A DNA stretch of 36,058 nt from Nocardiopsis trehalosi NBRC 14201. Its GTDB lineage: Bacteria; Actinomycetota; Actinomycetes; Streptosporangiales; Streptosporangiaceae. Positions 7,382 to 16,693 of the stretch are shown here, piece by piece. A program made the position numbers and the translations under genes. The notes below the pieces were generated by a model that made no database searches, was not told the DNA's origin, and saw only the letters and a program-made list of their open reading frames with translations. The DNA is taken from assembly GCF_001552555.1 (NCBI RefSeq), contig NZ_BCRK01000048.1:1-36058 (forward strand), read 5' to 3'. The number at the start of each line of letters is the position of its first letter. Positions within the stretch are counted from its first letter, which is position 1.

Positions 7382-9349
7382 GTGACCCCCTCCCGCGACG
7401 GCCGCTCCCGCGACCCCCGCCGCCCCGGCGCGTCCTCCGGCCGCTCCTCCTCCCGTGGGCCCGTGCGCCGCGGCGGCCGCCAGCCCCGCCCCGGCGCCGC
7501 GCAGCCGCCCCGCCCCGCCCGCGCCGAGGCCCCCCGGCGCCGCCCCGCCGACCCCCCGCCCCGGCCGCGCCGCCGCCCCGCCGGCTCCGGCGGCACCGTG
7601 CCGCCGCTGCGCCGCGTCTTCCGCCGCGGCGACCCGCGGCGCCGCATCCACACCGCCGGCGTGCTCATGTCGGTGGTGCTCCTGCTGTTCGCCGGCCGGC
7701 TGGTGCAGATCCAGGCGTTCGACGCCGCCGAGTACGCCTCGGAGGCCGCCGAACTCCGCCTCACCAGCATCGACATCCCCACCACCCGCGGCGAGATCAC
7801 CGACGCCGACGGCAACCCCTTCGCCATGTCCGTCGAGGTCCGCACCGTCTTCGTCGACCCCGTCGACGTCCGCGACGACGAGCGCGACCGCATCGCCGAC
7901 GAACTGTCGGACCGCCTCGGCCTCGACCGCGACGAGGTCCTCGCCCGGCTCGCCGAGGAGCCCAGCCGCTACGAGGTCGTCGCCGAGGACGTCGCCCCCG
8001 CCGAGTGGGACGACATCGCCGAACTCGGCCTCCAGGGTGTGGGCGCCCTCACCGACTACAAGCGCGTCTACCCCGAGGACACCGGCGCGGCCGACCTCGT
8101 CGGGTTCACCGGCGCCGACGGCACCGGCCTGGAGGGGCTGGAGGGCGTCCTGGACGACACCCTCGCCGGCCGGCCCGGCCGGCAGCAGATCGAGACCGGC
8201 GTGTCCGGCACCCAGATCCCGCTGGCGGGCGGCCTCGCCGAGGAGCCGGTGCCCGGCAAGGACGTCCGGCTCACCCTGGACCAGGACATCCAGTGGTTCG
8301 CCCAGCAGTCCCTCGCCGAGCGCGCCGAGGAGCTCGACGCGGTCGGCGGCAGCGTCATCGTCATGCGCCCCACCGGCGAGATCGTCGCGATGGCCGACTA
8401 CCCCAGCTACTCCCCGGCCGACATCGAGTCATCCACCCCCGAGGACCGCGCCAACGGGGCGGTGGCCGAGGCGTTCGAACCCGGCAGCACCAACAAGGTG
8501 ATCACCGTCGCCGGCGCCCTGGAGGAGGGGGTCACCACCCCCGAGACCGTCTACACGGTGCCCTACTCCCTCCAGCGCTACGACCAGACCTTCCGCGACT
8601 CCGAACCGCACGAGACCGAGCGGCTCACGCTCAACGGCATCATCGCCCAGTCGAGCAACACCGGGACCATCCAGGTCGGCGAGCAGCTCGGCGCCGAGCC
8701 CCTGCACTCCTACCTGTCCGACTTCGGCTTCGGCCGCCCCACGGGGCTCGACCTGCCCGGGGAGAACGCCGGCATCCTCACCGAGCCCGAGGACTGGTGG
8801 GGCACCCAGCTGCCCTCGGTCTCCTTCGGCCAGGGCCTGTCGGTCAACGCCGTGCAGATGGCCGGGGTCTACGCCACCATCGCCAACGACGGCGTGCGCA
8901 CCGAACCCACCCTGGTCGCCGGGACCGTCGACGACGCTGGCGAGTTCACCCCCGCGCCCGAGCCCGAGGAGCAGCGCGTCGTCGGCTCCGAGACCGCCGC
9001 CGACCTCCGGCTGATGCTGGAGTCCGTCACCGGCGACGACGGCACGGCCGCCGACGTCGACATCCCCGGCTACCGGGTGGCCGGCAAGACCGGCACCGCC
9101 AACCGCGTCGACCCCGAGACCGGCAGCTACGACGACGGCGGCTACACGTCCTCCTTCGTAGGGTTCGCGCCCGCCGACGAGCCCGAGCTGATCGTCCAGG
9201 CCGTCCTGCACAACCCGCAGGGCGCCTACTACGGCGCCGAGGCCGCCGGGCCGGTGTTCACCGACGTGATGTCGTTCGCGCTGAAGACCCTGGAGGTGCC
9301 GCCCACCGGCACCGAGGCCCCCGACCTGCGCCTCTTCGAGGACCAGTGA
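7382..9349 (+). CDS. ftsI: Septal penicillin-binding protein FtsI (PBP3)
   Basis: A 655-residue class B penicillin-binding protein, the monofunctional transpeptidase of the septum. An 85-90 residue Arg/Pro-rich cytoplasmic tail comes first, then a membrane anchor (about 92-112), a PBP dimerisation domain, and the transpeptidase domain. Active-site motifs are present: STNK at 369-372 (nucleophile Ser369), SSN at 424-426 and KTG at 569-571. No PASTA domains follow. The GTG start is set by GGAGG six bases upstream. It acts with FtsW, encoded downstream. The basic N-terminal tail resembles that of mycobacterial FtsI, which contacts the DivIVA homologue Wag31. A similar contact here is inferred. 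Confidence 0.95.
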   Translation: MTPSRDGRSRDPRRPGASSGRSSSRGPVRRGGRQPRPGAAQPPRPARAEAPRRRPADPPPRPRRRPAGSGGTVPPLRRVFRRGDPRRRIHTAGVLMSVVLLLFAGRLVQIQAFDAAEYASEAAELRLTSIDIPTTRGEITDADGNPFAMSVEVRTVFVDPVDVRDDERDRIADELSDRLGLDRDEVLARLAEEPSRYEVVAEDVAPAEWDDIAELGLQGVGALTDYKRVYPEDTGAADLVGFTGADGTGLEGLEGVLDDTLAGRPGRQQIETGVSGTQIPLAGGLAEEPVPGKDVRLTLDQDIQWFAQQSLAERAEELDAVGGSVIVMRPTGEIVAMADYPSYSPADIESSTPEDRANGAVAEAFEPGSTNKVITVAGALEEGVTTPETVYTVPYSLQRYDQTFRDSEPHETERLTLNGIIAQSSNTGTIQVGEQLGAEPLHSYLSDFGFGRPTGLDLPGENAGILTEPEDWWGTQLPSVSFGQGLSVNAVQMAGVYATIANDGVRTEPTLVAGTVDDAGEFTPAPEPEEQRVVGSETAADLRLMLESVTGDDGTAADVDIPGYRVAGKTGTANRVDPETGSYDDGGYTSSFVGFAPADEPELIVQAVLHNPQGAYYGAEAAGPVFTDVMSFALKTLEVPPTGTEAPDLRLFEDQ

Positions 9350-9411
9350 CCCCGCCCGGCGCGCCCCGGCGCCCCGAGCGCGGCGATTAACCCCCCGCCC
9401 ACCACAGCCGA

Positions 9412-9417
9412 TAGCCT
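9412..9417 (+). promoter_or_regulatory. Candidate -10 for a leaderless murE transcript
   Basis: TAGCCT lies six bases before the GTG start of murE, the spacing expected if transcription begins at that GTG. No Shine-Dalgarno sequence is visible in front of murE, which supports a leaderless start. A convincing -35 is not seen. The murE gene could still be translated from the upstream operon transcript. Confidence 0.45.
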
Positions 9418-9423
9418 CTCGGC

Positions 9424-11037
9424 GTGCCACCGGTAATGCGACCTGAACACCACCGACTCCGCCCGCTGTCCGAACTCGCCCGCCTGCTCGGCCCGGACGC
9501 GTTCCTGACCTGTGTCGACGGGGCAGACGCCCCCCTCGGCACGGCCGCCGCGGCGGACCCCCCGGACGGCGGCGACCGGACCGACGGCGTCGAGGCCGTC
9601 ATCACCGGCGTCACCCACGACTCCCGCCGGGTGCGCCCCGGCGACCTCTACGCGGCGCTGCCCGGCGACACCGCGCACGGCGCCGACTTCGCCGCGCAGG
9701 CGGCCGAGTCCGGGGCGGTGGCCGTCCTCACCGACCCCACCGGCTACGACCGCGCCGCCGCCACCCGGCTGCCCGTCCTGACCGTGGCCGACCCCCGCGC
9801 CCGCCTCGGCGAGGTCGCGGCGTGGGTCTACGGCGACCCGTCCGAGGAGCTGCTGCTCATCGGCACCACCGGCACCAGCGGCAAGACCACGGTCACCTAC
9901 CTGGTCGAGTCCGGGCTGCGCGCCGCCGGGCTGCGCACGGGGCTGATCGGCACCGTCGAGATGCGGGTCGGCGACGAGCGCGTCGCGTCCGCGCTCACCA
10001 CCCCCGAGGCCACCGACCTGCACGGGCTGTTCGCCGTCATGCGCGAACGCGAGGTCGCGGCCGCCGCCATGGAGGTCTCCAGCCACGCCCTGGCCAAGGG
10101 CCGGGTCGGCGGCGCCCACTACGACGTCGCGGTCTTCACCAACCTGTCGCAGGACCACCTGGACTTCCACGCCGACCTGCGCGAGTACTTCGACACCAAG
10201 GCGCGGCTGTTCACGCCCGAGTTCTGCCGGATCGCCGTGGTCAACCGCGACGACCGGTTCGGCCGGGTCCTCATCGACATGGTCGAGGCGCGCGGCGACG
10301 TGCCCGTCACCACGTTCTCCGCCGAGGGCGACCCCGAGGCCGACTGGCGCGCCGTCGACGTCCGGCTCGACCCCGAGGGCTCCACGTTCCGCGTCGTCGG
10401 CCCCGGCGGAATGGAGGCCGACGGCTCCGTGCCGCTGCCGGGCGCGTTCAACGTCGCCAACGCCATGGCCGCCGTCGTCGGCCTGGTCGAGGCCGGCATC
10501 CCGCTGCACGAGGCGCTCGCGGGCGTCGCCGCCGCGCCGGGTGTCCCCGGCCGCATGGAGCGCGTGGACGAGGGTCAGGACTTCACCGCCGTTGTCGACT
10601 ACTCCCACAAACCGGGCGCCATCGAGGCGGCCCTGGGGTCGCTGCGCGGCATCACCGAGGGCCGCCTGGCCATCGTCGTGGGCTGCGGCGGCGACCGCGA
10701 CCGCGCCAAGCGCCCGCTCATGGGCGAGGCCGCCGCCCGCCTGGCCGACTCCCTCATCATCGCCGACGACAACCCGCGCACCGAGGACCCCGTCCTCATC
10801 GCCGCCGCCATGCTGGAGGGCGTCGCCAAGGTCCCGGCCGACGCCCGGGCGCGCGTCGTCGTGGAGTTCGACCGCGCCGCCGCCATCGACCGCGCCGTGC
10901 GCGAGGCCGGCCCCGGCGACACCGTCATCGTGGCCGGCAAGGGCCACGAGACCGGTCAGTACGTCGAGGGGCGGGTCCTGCCGTTCGACGACCGCGAGGC
11001 CCTGCGCGACGCGCTGCGGCGACGCGCCGAGGGCTGA
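9424..11037 (+). CDS. murE: UDP-MurNAc-tripeptide synthetase MurE (meso-DAP type)
   Basis: A 537-residue Mur ligase that adds the third amino acid to UDP-MurNAc-L-Ala-D-Glu. The ATP-binding loop GTTGTSGKTT is at residues 147-156 (Lys154). The carbamylated-lysine region reads EYFDTKARLF. DNPR at 449-452 is the signature of enzymes that use meso-diaminopimelate, so the organism probably makes A1-gamma-type peptidoglycan. The enzyme is cytoplasmic. The GTG at 9424 has no ribosome site but has a -10-like TAGCCT six bases upstream. An ATG at 9436 is the alternative start. A 241-base interval with its own promoter candidates separates it from murF. Confidence 0.95.
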   Translation: MPPVMRPEHHRLRPLSELARLLGPDAFLTCVDGADAPLGTAAAADPPDGGDRTDGVEAVITGVTHDSRRVRPGDLYAALPGDTAHGADFAAQAAESGAVAVLTDPTGYDRAAATRLPVLTVADPRARLGEVAAWVYGDPSEELLLIGTTGTSGKTTVTYLVESGLRAAGLRTGLIGTVEMRVGDERVASALTTPEATDLHGLFAVMREREVAAAAMEVSSHALAKGRVGGAHYDVAVFTNLSQDHLDFHADLREYFDTKARLFTPEFCRIAVVNRDDRFGRVLIDMVEARGDVPVTTFSAEGDPEADWRAVDVRLDPEGSTFRVVGPGGMEADGSVPLPGAFNVANAMAAVVGLVEAGIPLHEALAGVAAAPGVPGRMERVDEGQDFTAVVDYSHKPGAIEAALGSLRGITEGRLAIVVGCGGDRDRAKRPLMGEAAARLADSLIIADDNPRTEDPVLIAAAMLEGVAKVPADARARVVVEFDRAAAIDRAVREAGPGDTVIVAGKGHETGQYVEGRVLPFDDREALRDALRRRAEG

Positions 11038-11041
11038 CCGG

Positions 11042-11060
11042 GGGCGCCGCGGCGGCGCCC
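11042..11060 (+). terminator. GC hairpin just after murE
   Basis: GGGCGCCGC and GCGGCGCCC form near-touching complementary arms starting five bases after the murE stop codon. There is no T-run after it. It may stop or slow transcripts ending at murE, consistent with separate promoters for murF. Confidence 0.35.
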
Positions 11061-11076
11061 GCGCCCGTCGTGCGAA

Positions 11077-11106
11077 CGTGATCACGACGTGGCCGGAATT
11101 CCGGCC
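11077..11106. repeat. Two adjacent perfect palindromes upstream of murF
   Basis: CGTGATCACG (11077-11086) and GGCCGGAATTCCGGCC (11091-11106) are both perfect palindromes, separated by four bases. They lie in the murE-murF interval, upstream of the candidate murF promoters. They could be binding sites for dimeric regulators or simply GC-rich chance symmetry; the 16-bp one is long for chance. Confidence 0.4.
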
Positions 11107-11176
11107 TGGGCGCGACTCGCGTCACCAAACATGTTCTAAGGTAGGTCCGGCAATCGCCGCCCGGCCCCGTGGTGTG

Positions 11177-11207
11177 TTGACACCGCCTCGCGGTTGACGA
11201 GTACTGC
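11177..11207 (+). promoter_or_regulatory. Candidate murF promoter
   Basis: TTGACA at 11177-11182 is a perfect -35 hexamer. AGTACT (11200-11205, 17-base spacer) or TACTGC (11202-11207, 19-base spacer) could be the -10. A second weaker -10-like site, TAAGGT, is at 11137-11142. An internal promoter here would drive murF-mraY-murD and possibly more of the cluster. Confidence 0.45.
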
Positions 11208-11284
11208 GCTGACCCCGTTTTCGCGCACTGCACCCGTCGAGGCGCCCCAGGCGCGGAGGACCGGGCCCGACATGAGGAGTGGAT

Positions 11285-12697
11285 TTGATCGCGCTGACGC
11301 TCGATCGGATCGCTGAGATCACCCAGGCCCGCCTAGGGCCGTCGGCGCGCCCGGAGGCCGTCGTGGACGGCCCCGTCGTGGTCGACTCCCGGCAGGTGCG
11401 CCCCGGCTCGCTGTTCGTGGCGCTGGGCGGTGACCGGGCCGACGGCCACGACTTCGCCGACGCCGCCGTCGCCGCGGGCGCCGCCGCCGTCCTGGGATCG
11501 CGGCCGGTCGCGGCGCCCGAACTGCTGGCCGACGGCGGTGACGCCGAGGTCGTGGCCGCGCTGGGCCGACTGGCCCGCCACGTCGCCGGCCGGCTCACCG
11601 GCGCCGACATCGTCGGGGTCACCGGATCCTCCGGCAAGACCACGACCAAGGACATGCTGGCCCAGGTGCTCGGCGGTCTCGGCCCCACGATCGCCCCGCC
11701 GGGCTCGTTCAACAACGAGATCGGCCACCCGCTGACCGTGCTGCGCGCCGACGCGGCGACCCGGTTCATCGTGCTGGAGGTCGCCGCCCGCGGCATCGGC
11801 CACATCGCCCACCTGTGCGAGATCGCGCCCCCGCGCATCGGCGTCGTGCTCAACGTCGGCAGCGCCCACATGGGCGAGTTCGGCGGCCGCGACGCCATCG
11901 CCCGCGCCAAGGGCGAACTGGTCGAGGCGCTGCCCGCGGCGGCCGACGGCGGCGTCGCCGTCCTCAACGCCGACGACGACGCCGTGCGCGGCATGGCCCC
12001 GCGCACCGCCGCCCGCGTCGTGACCTACGGCACCGCCGCCGACGCCGACGTGCGCGCCGCGGACGTCCGCCTCGACACCGCCGGGCGCCCCGCGTTCACC
12101 CTGCACGTCGGCGGCGCGAGCGCCGAGGTCCGCCTCGCCCTGGTCGGCGTGCACCAGGTGCACAACGCGCTGGCCGTCGCCGCCGTCGCCGCCGAGTTCG
12201 GCATGGGCGCCGAAGCGATCGCCGCGGCCCTGGGCGCCGCCGGGCCGGTGAGCCGGTGGCGCATGGAGGTCACCGAACTCGACGACGGCGTGACCGTCGT
12301 CAACGACGCCTACAACGCCAACCCCGAGTCGATGGCCGCCGCGCTGCGCACGCTCGCCGTGCTCGCCGCGCAGCGGCGCTCCATCGCCGTCCTCGGGTAC
12401 ATGGCCGAACTGGGCGGCGAGGCCCGCGCCGAGCACGAGGCCGTCGGCCGGCTCGCGGCCGAGACCGGCGTCGCGACGCTGGTCATCGTCGGAGAGGACG
12501 CCGCCCCGATCGCCGACGGCGCGCGCGGCGCGCCCGGATGGGACGGGGAGGTCCTGCGGGTCTCCGACGCCGCCGAGGCCGCCGCCGTGCTGCGCGGCCG
12601 GCTGCGGCCCAAGGACGTCGTCATGGTGAAGGGATCACGCGTGGCCGGGCTGGAACACGTCGCCGAGCGGCTCGTCTCCGGGGAGGCGGCCCAGTGA
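11285..12697 (+). CDS. murF: UDP-MurNAc-pentapeptide synthetase MurF
   Basis: A 470-residue cytoplasmic ligase that adds D-Ala-D-Ala to the UDP-MurNAc-tripeptide. The ATP loop [10 protein letters not shown] is at residues 111-120 (Lys118), followed by the [11 protein letters not shown] segment typical of MurF and the [11 protein letters not shown] motif. I chose the TTG at 11285 because GAGGAG (11274-11279) sits five bases before it and the resulting [12 protein letters not shown] matches MurF N termini. A GTG at 11279 overlaps the ribosome site and is less likely. The stop codon overlaps the mraY start (GTGA at 12694-12697), so the two are translationally coupled. Confidence 0.94.
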   Translation: MIALTLDRIAEITQARLGPSARPEAVVDGPVVVDSRQVRPGSLFVALGGDRADGHDFADAAVAAGAAAVLGSRPVAAPELLADGGDAEVVAALGRLARHVAGRLTGADIVGVTGSSGKTTTKDMLAQVLGGLGPTIAPPGSFNNEIGHPLTVLRADAATRFIVLEVAARGIGHIAHLCEIAPPRIGVVLNVGSAHMGEFGGRDAIARAKGELVEALPAAADGGVAVLNADDDAVRGMAPRTAARVVTYGTAADADVRAADVRLDTAGRPAFTLHVGGASAEVRLALVGVHQVHNALAVAAVAAEFGMGAEAIAAALGAAGPVSRWRMEVTELDDGVTVVNDAYNANPESMAAALRTLAVLAAQRRSIAVLGYMAELGGEARAEHEAVGRLAAETGVATLVIVGEDAAPIADGARGAPGWDGEVLRVSDAAEAAAVLRGRLRPKDVVMVKGSRVAGLEHVAERLVSGEAAQ

Positions 12698-13749
12698 CCG
12701 GCATCCTCGTCGCGGCAGGGCTGTCCCTGCTGGTCTCCCTGCTCAGCATGCCGCTGGTCATCCGCATCCTGTTCAAGTTCAAGTTCGGCCAGGAGGTCCG
12801 CGACGACGGCCCCGAGGGCCACAAGACCAAGCAGGGCACGCCCACCATGGGCGGCATCGTCATCATCCTCGGCGCGATCATCGGCTACTTCGCCTCGCAC
12901 CTGGTGCTGCGCACCGCCCCCACCGTGTCGGGCCTGCTGGTGATGTTCCTGTTCGTCGGCATGGGCTGCGTCGGGTTCCTCGACGACTTCATCAAGATCT
13001 ACAAGCGGCGCAGCCTGGGCCTGCGCAGCGGCGCGAAGATGCTGGGCCAGACCATCGTCGGCGTGGGCTTCGCCGTCGGCGTCACCCAGTTCCCCAACGG
13101 CTACGGCTACACCCCGGCCTCGCCCCAGCTGTCCTTCCTGCGCGACTTCGGCCCGCCCATGATGCTCGGCGTGTTCGTCATCTGGGCGCTGTTCCTCATC
13201 GTCGGGTTCTCCAACGCCGTCAACCTCACCGACGGCCTGGACGGGCTGGCCACCGGCGCCACCATCCTGTCGCTGGTCGCCTACGTCATCATCGGCAACT
13301 GGCAGCTGCGGCAGAGCTGCGTGGCCTACCTGTCGCCCAGCTGCTACCCGGTCCGCGACCCGCTCGACCTCGCCGTGGTCGCCGCGGCGGTCCTCGGCGG
13401 CTGCATCGGCTTCCTCTGGTACAACGCCCCGCCCGCCAAGATCTTCATGGGCGACACCGGGTCGCTGGCCCTGGGCGGCCTCATCGTGGGCCTGGCCATC
13501 ACCACCCGCACCCAGCTGCTGCTGCTGGTCATCGGCGGCCTGTTCGTCCTCATCACCATGTCGGTCATGATCCAGATCAGCTCGTTCCGGCTGACCGGGA
13601 AACGCGTGTTCCGCATGGCGCCCCTCCAGCACCACTTCGAGCTCAAGGGCTGGGCCGAGACCACCATCGTCATCCGGTTCTGGATCATCCAGGGCCTGCT
13701 GGTGGGCATCGGCATCGGCCTGTTCTACCTGGAATGGATGCCCCGCTAG
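12694..13749 (+). CDS. mraY: Phospho-MurNAc-pentapeptide translocase MraY
   Basis: A 351-residue polytopic membrane enzyme with about ten helices that transfers phospho-MurNAc-pentapeptide to undecaprenyl phosphate, making lipid I. The Mg-binding pair Asp97-Asp98 in FLDDFIK is present, along with the [12 protein letters not shown] loop, the [12 protein letters not shown] segment and the late HHFELKGW motif. Length is typical. It starts at a GTG overlapping the murF stop, with GGGAGG nine bases upstream. A much longer open frame in the same phase (from 11815) is only murF DNA read out of frame. Its lipid I product is the substrate of MurG, encoded in the same cluster. Confidence 0.96.
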   Translation: MTGILVAAGLSLLVSLLSMPLVIRILFKFKFGQEVRDDGPEGHKTKQGTPTMGGIVIILGAIIGYFASHLVLRTAPTVSGLLVMFLFVGMGCVGFLDDFIKIYKRRSLGLRSGAKMLGQTIVGVGFAVGVTQFPNGYGYTPASPQLSFLRDFGPPMMLGVFVIWALFLIVGFSNAVNLTDGLDGLATGATILSLVAYVIIGNWQLRQSCVAYLSPSCYPVRDPLDLAVVAAAVLGGCIGFLWYNAPPAKIFMGDTGSLALGGLIVGLAITTRTQLLLLVIGGLFVLITMSVMIQISSFRLTGKRVFRMAPLQHHFELKGWAETTIVIRFWIIQGLLVGIGIGLFYLEWMPR

Positions 13750-15182
13750 TGGCCGCCGCCCCGCGCGATCCCGCGTTCGCCGCCCGGCTCGACGGCGCCC
13801 CCGTGTGCGTCGCCGGGCTGGGCGTGTCCGGCCCGCCCGTGGTCCGCGCCCTGCTGCGCGGCGGCGCCGAGGTCACCGTCGTCGAGGCGCGCGACGACGA
13901 CGCCGCCCGGCGCGCGGCCGAGCCGCTGCGCGCCGCCGGCGCCCGCGTCACCCTGGGCGGCGCCGACCTGCCGCCCGGGACCGGCCTGGTCGTCACCTCG
14001 CCCGGGTGGCGCCCCGACGCCCCGCTGCTCGTCGCGGCCGCCGACGCCGGCGTCGAGGTCATCGGCGACGTCGAACTCGCCTGGCGGCTCTCGCCCGCCG
14101 ACCAGACCTGGCTCGCCATCACCGGTACCAACGGCAAGACCACGACCGTGCGCATGCTGGAGGCGATGCTGCGGGCCGACGGCCGCGACGCCGTCGCCGT
14201 CGGCAACGTCGGCACCCCCGTGATCGAGGCCGCGCTGCCCGGCCCCGACGGCCGGTACCCCGCGGTCCTCGCCGTGGAGCTGTCGAGCTTCCAGCTGCAC
14301 TGGTCGTCGTCGCTGCGGCCGCACGCCGCCACCGTCCTCAACGTGGCCGCCGACCACCTCGACTGGCACGGCGGGCTGGAGCCCTACGCCGCCGCCAAGG
14401 GCCGGGTGTACGCCCCGGGCACGGTCCGCGTCGTCAACACCGCCGACCCGTGGTCGGCCCGGCTCGCCGCCGAGCACGGCGACCCCGCCGCACCGCTCGT
14501 CGGCTTCACCCTCGGCACCCCCCGCCCCGGTGAGGTCGGCGTGGTCGAGGACCTCCTGGTGGACCGGGCGTTCACCGCCGACCCGGAGCGCACCGCCGAG
14601 GAGCTGGCGTCGCTGGCCGACGTGCGCCCCCCGGCACCGCACAACGTGGCCAACGCGCTCGCCGCCGCGGCCCTCGCCCGCTCCGTCGGGGCCGCGCCCG
14701 CCGCCGTGCGCGCCGGCCTCGCCGCGTTCGCCCCCGAACCGCACCGCATCGCGCACGTCGCCCAGGTCGCCGGGGTCGACTACGTCGACGACTCCAAGGC
14801 CACCAACCCGCACGCCGCCGCCGCCTCGCTGACCGCCTACCCGTCGGTGGTGTGGATCGCCGGCGGCCTGCTGAAGGGCGCCGACGTGGCCGAGCTGGTG
14901 CGGGCCGCCGCGCCGCGGCTGCGCGGCGCGGTACTGCTGGGCCGCGACCGCGACCGGCTGCGCGACGCCCTCGCCGAGCACGCCCCCGGCGTCCCCGTGG
15001 TCGACGTCGCCGACACCGGGCCCGACGCCATGGCCGGCGTCGTCGCCGCGGCCGCCGGCCTCGCCCGCCCCGGCGACACGGTGCTCCTCGCCCCGGCCGC
15101 CGCGTCGATGGACATGTTCCCCGACTACAAGGCGCGCGGCGACCGGTTCGCGGCGGCCGTCGGCGCCCTCGGCGGGGACTGA
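13749..15182 (+). CDS. murD: UDP-MurNAc-L-Ala:D-Glu ligase MurD
   Basis: A 477-residue cytoplasmic ligase adding D-glutamate to UDP-MurNAc-L-alanine. An N-terminal Rossmann-like UDP-binding segment ([10 protein letters not shown]) precedes the ATP loop GTNGKTTT (Lys130). Later come the [10 protein letters not shown] element and the closing [17 protein letters not shown] motif of MurD. I place the start at the GTG that overlaps the mraY stop (TAGTG at 13747-13751), with GGAATGGA upstream. The ATG at 13734 lacks a ribosome site and would overlap mraY by 16 bases. Either start leaves the domains intact. Confidence 0.94.
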   Translation: MAAAPRDPAFAARLDGAPVCVAGLGVSGPPVVRALLRGGAEVTVVEARDDDAARRAAEPLRAAGARVTLGGADLPPGTGLVVTSPGWRPDAPLLVAAADAGVEVIGDVELAWRLSPADQTWLAITGTNGKTTTVRMLEAMLRADGRDAVAVGNVGTPVIEAALPGPDGRYPAVLAVELSSFQLHWSSSLRPHAATVLNVAADHLDWHGGLEPYAAAKGRVYAPGTVRVVNTADPWSARLAAEHGDPAAPLVGFTLGTPRPGEVGVVEDLLVDRAFTADPERTAEELASLADVRPPAPHNVANALAAAALARSVGAAPAAVRAGLAAFAPEPHRIAHVAQVAGVDYVDDSKATNPHAAAASLTAYPSVVWIAGGLLKGADVAELVRAAAPRLRGAVLLGRDRDRLRDALAEHAPGVPVVDVADTGPDAMAGVVAAAAGLARPGDTVLLAPAAASMDMFPDYKARGDRFAAAVGALGGD

Positions 15183-15322
15183 GGGCCGCCCCGGGAGGGG
15201 CCGCCGCCCCACCGGAACCGGAGCGAAAACCCCAACACGCGCGATATGTCCGAGGTTCTGCGCCGTGTTGCCGCCAGACTTGGTCGACGCTGGGGAATGC
15301 ACGGCGTGGGCGGAGGCGGCGT

Positions 15323-16693
15323 ATGGCGGTGTCGACAACGGTCCCGGCGGCCACCCGGCCTCGGGAGCGCCGGGCGGCCGAGGACGGCAGGGGGCGGCTG
15401 CGGCTGCGGGAGGTCCCGCAGCTGCTCGACCGGCCGCTCACCTCCTACTACCTGATCCTGGGCAGCAGCGGGCTGCTGATCACCCTGGGCCTGACCATGG
15501 TGCTGTCGTCGTCCATGGTCGACTCCTACACCGAAACCGGGTCGGCGTTCTCCCTGTTCCAGAAGCAGGTGGTCGCCGCCGCCGTCGGCCTGCCGCTGCT
15601 CGTCCTCGCCTCGCACCTGCCCATCCGGATGTTCCGGATCGTGGGCTACCCGGCGATGCTGGTCTCGGTCGCCCTGCTGCTCGTCACCGTCTTCCGCGGC
15701 GAGGAGTACGGGTACGGCGCGGTGCGCTGGCTGGAGGTCGGCGGCCTCACCATCCAGGCGTCGGAGCCCGCCAAGCTCGCGTTCGCCCTGTGGGGCGCCA
15801 ACGTCCTCGCGCGCCGCGTCGAGCTGAAGCAGATGGTCGAGTGGCGCCAGCTCCTCATCCCGCTGCTGCCGGGCTGCGGCACCCTCGTCCTGCTCGTCCT
15901 CCTCGGCACCGACCTCGGTACCACCTTCGTGCTGCTCAGCACGTTCCTCGCCCTGCTGTGGGTGGTGGGCGCCCCCGGCCGGCTCTTCGTGGGCATGATC
16001 GGCCTGGTCGCGTCGCTCGGCGGCATCATGATCGCCGTCGAACCGTTCCGCATGGCCCGCGTCACCTCGTTCCTCAACCCCGAGGCCGACCCGAGCGGGT
16101 CGGGCTTCCAGCTGCTGCACGGCCTCTACGCCCTGGGCACCGGAGGCCTGTTCGGCGTCGGCATCGGCGGCAGCCGCGAGAAGTGGGGGTTCCTGCCGCA
16201 CCCGGAGAGCGACTTCATCTTCGCCATCATCGGCGAGGAGCTGGGGCTGATCGGCACCCTGCTCGTCGTCGGCCTGTTCGGCGTGCTCGGCTACGCCGGT
16301 CTGCGCGTCGCGGCCCGCGTGCGCGACCCCTTCGTCCGGCTCGCCGCCGCGGCGGTCACCGCCTGGATCGTCATCCAGGCGCTGGTCAACATCGGCACGG
16401 TGGTCGGACTGCTGCCCATCACCGGCATCCCGCTGCCGCTGGTCTCGGCCGGCGGATCGTCGCTGATCCCGACCATGGTGGGGCTCGGCATCCTGCTCGC
16501 CTTCGCCAAGAGCGAGCCCGACGCCCGCCGGGTGCTGGCCGCGCGCGGTCCGGGGCGGGTGCAAAGGGCTCTAAGCTGGCTTCGCCTGGACAGTGCGGGC
16601 ACCGGCGACGGCAAGCGGACCGGGGGCGGCGCGCAGGCGAAGAACGTATCGCGACCCACGCAGGTCCAAGCGAGGAGGAATCGGCGACGATGA
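15323..16693 (+). CDS. ftsW: Septal peptidoglycan glycosyltransferase FtsW
   Basis: A 456-residue SEDS-family polymerase with about ten membrane helices that polymerises lipid II glycan strands at the septum with FtsI. Conserved SEDS segments include [21 protein letters not shown], the catalytic aspartate Asp297 in [16 protein letters not shown], and [12 protein letters not shown] ~55-residue basic C-terminal tail ends in RRNRRR. The start ATG at 15323 follows GGAGG by six bases; longer upstream frames run through murD out of phase. Its stop overlaps the murG start (ATGA at 16690-16693). The 140-base murD-ftsW gap shows no convincing promoter. Confidence 0.95.
   Translation: MAVSTTVPAATRPRERRAAEDGRGRLRLREVPQLLDRPLTSYYLILGSSGLLITLGLTMVLSSSMVDSYTETGSAFSLFQKQVVAAAVGLPLLVLASHLPIRMFRIVGYPAMLVSVALLLVTVFRGEEYGYGAVRWLEVGGLTIQASEPAKLAFALWGANVLARRVELKQMVEWRQLLIPLLPGCGTLVLLVLLGTDLGTTFVLLSTFLALLWVVGAPGRLFVGMIGLVASLGGIMIAVEPFRMARVTSFLNPEADPSGSGFQLLHGLYALGTGGLFGVGIGGSREKWGFLPHPESDFIFAIIGEELGLIGTLLVVGLFGVLGYAGLRVAARVRDPFVRLAAAAVTAWIVIQALVNIGTVVGLLPITGIPLPLVSAGGSSLIPTMVGLGILLAFAKSEPDARRVLAARGPGRVQRALSWLRLDSAGTGDGKRTGGGAQAKNVSRPTQVQARRNRRR

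Noticed and set aside
16572-16577. TAAGCT near the end of ftsW as an internal murG promoter
   Set aside because: No -35 at a suitable distance, and ftsW-murG are already coupled by an overlap.
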